Of a stretch of 64,000 bases of DNA, positions 63,593-64,000 are shown one piece after another. Position 1 is the first letter of the stretch. Every line of letters begins with the position of its first letter. This DNA comes from Desulfovibrio aminophilus (GTDB lineage: Bacteria > Desulfobacterota > Desulfovibrionia > Desulfovibrionales > Desulfovibrionaceae): the NCBI RefSeq assembly GCF_023660105.1, contig NZ_JAMHGA010000015.1, forward strand, positions 89,521 to 153,520. The letters run 5' to 3'. The notes beneath the pieces were generated by a model. The model ran no database searches. It saw nothing but the letters and a program-made list of their open reading frames with translations, and was not told the DNA's origin. A program made the position numbers and the translations under genes.

Positions 63593-63850
63593 ATGAACGA
63601 AAGAATAGCCAAGCGCCGCATGGAAGACAAGGCCGCCCGCTACGCCGCCAAGGGCATGGGCTACCGCGAGGCGCTGCGCCGCGCGGGCCGCGATCTGCTC
63701 ACCGAGGCCGGACGCGACATGGACACCGCCGAGTGCTTCCGCCTGAAGACCTGGGTGGACAGCCTGCGCGGCCGCATGGAGCAGGCCCAGTCCCGCCCGG
63801 GCGTCGAGCCGCCGTTGCAGGCCTGGGACAAGGTTCGCCGGCTTTTTTAA
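63593..63850 (+). CDS. small basic protein of unknown function
   Basis: 85 residues, helical and basic: MNERIAKRRMEDKAARYAAK, then MGYREALRRAGRDLLTEAGR and DMDTAECFRLKTWVDSLRGR. GGGAGG precedes the ATG. No family recognised. The start is supported by the ribosome site and composition. It converges with the YjbQ-type gene with no gap. Confidence 0.6.
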   Translation: MNERIAKRRMEDKAARYAAKGMGYREALRRAGRDLLTEAGRDMDTAECFRLKTWVDSLRGRMEQAQSRPGVEPPLQAWDKVRRLF

Positions 63851-64000
63851 TCAGACCCCCGGCAGCCATTGGGCCCAGAGTTCGCGCCGCCTGGGTCCGT
63901 CGAATTCGCAGAAGAAGACCTTCTGCCACGTGCCGAGCAGGAGTTCGCCGTCCTGGACCAGGACGAGCAGCGAGGGCCCCAGGAGGCTCGTCTTCACGTG
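63851..64000 (-). CDS. YjbQ / UPF0047 family protein, C-terminal part
   Basis: The last 49 codons of a gene that continues beyond the window: HVKTSLLGPSLLVLVQDGEL, then LLGTWQKVFFCEFDGPRRRE and LWAQWLPGV. The pattern LLGPSL...LGTWQ...CEFDGPRRR is the conserved C-terminal half of the family, which has a jelly-roll fold and weak thiamine-phosphate synthase activity in some members. The start lies to the right of the window. Confidence 0.9.
   Translation of the reverse strand, partial: HVKTSLLGPSLLVLVQDGELLLGTWQKVFFCEFDGPRRRELWAQWLPGV

Overview
The window reads as a chromosomal segment of a GC-rich sulfate-reducing deltaproteobacterium of the Desulfovibrio type (Desulfovibrionales). The reasons are the complete hydG/aspA-like/hydE/hydF maturation cluster for [FeFe] hydrogenase, the fused CobA-HemD enzyme, a TrmD carrying a second methyltransferase domain, cytochrome bd in an otherwise anaerobic gene set, and hairpin-rich intergenic elements of a kind I recall from Desulfovibrio genomes. 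Nearly all genes use strong third-position G/C. The one clear exception is an AT-rich gene at 8337-9245. I see no rRNA, tRNA, CRISPR array, insertion sequence or phage gene.

Layout. 1-4628 (+): a translationally coupled operon for H-cluster assembly (hydG, an aspartase-like lyase, hydE, hydF). 4635-12723 (-): the ribosome and tRNA maturation block ffh, rpsP, khpA, rimM, trmD, rplS, rnhB, yraN, rsmI. It is interrupted between rimM and trmD by an orphan periplasmic binding protein and the AT-rich gene. 12837-17920: hsp20, cydAB, a convergent intergenic region with a Fur-box promoter and a candidate small RNA, a YhiN-type flavoprotein and two small membrane proteins. 18003-25536: an SGNH hydrolase, xthA, an RRM protein, truA, and a flagellar-looking group (FliD-like, MotE-like, FliJ), followed by a cysteine-rich 56-residue protein and a large exported protein.

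25752-29523 (+) is potABCD for polyamine uptake. It is followed by a stand-alone DUF3606 gene with its own promoter and terminator, then dinB, mgtC, cbiA, a TPR protein, and an operon pairing a periplasmic binding protein with a HAMP-PAS-PAS-GGDEF-EAL protein. trmJ lies divergent from livJHMGF (branched-chain amino acid uptake), whose last members are a CBS/ACT-like protein and, further on, a soluble histidine kinase. Malic enzyme, a GNAT acetyltransferase, a FapA-family polymer protein, a BPL_N-domain protein and a secreted C69 dipeptidase fill 45740-52954.

53320-62841: valS with a long, hairpin-rich leader, cobA-hemD, an O-methyltransferase, mltF, purN, an Atg22-type transporter and an AMMECR1 protein. 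The window ends with a PilZ protein, two small genes and the tail of a YjbQ-family gene.

Most notable points: (1) a TTGACA promoter whose 17-base spacer is a near-consensus Fur box, located where no protein gene lies downstream, ahead of about 135 bases ending in a strong hairpin; this is a candidate iron-regulated small RNA. (2) The AT-rich gene inside the ribosomal operon, with an E-X2-D...Q-X-K pattern suggesting a PD-(D/E)XK nuclease. (3) The valS leader with four 13-base mini-hairpins, all with GAA or TTC loops. All family calls come from reading motifs; no database search was run.
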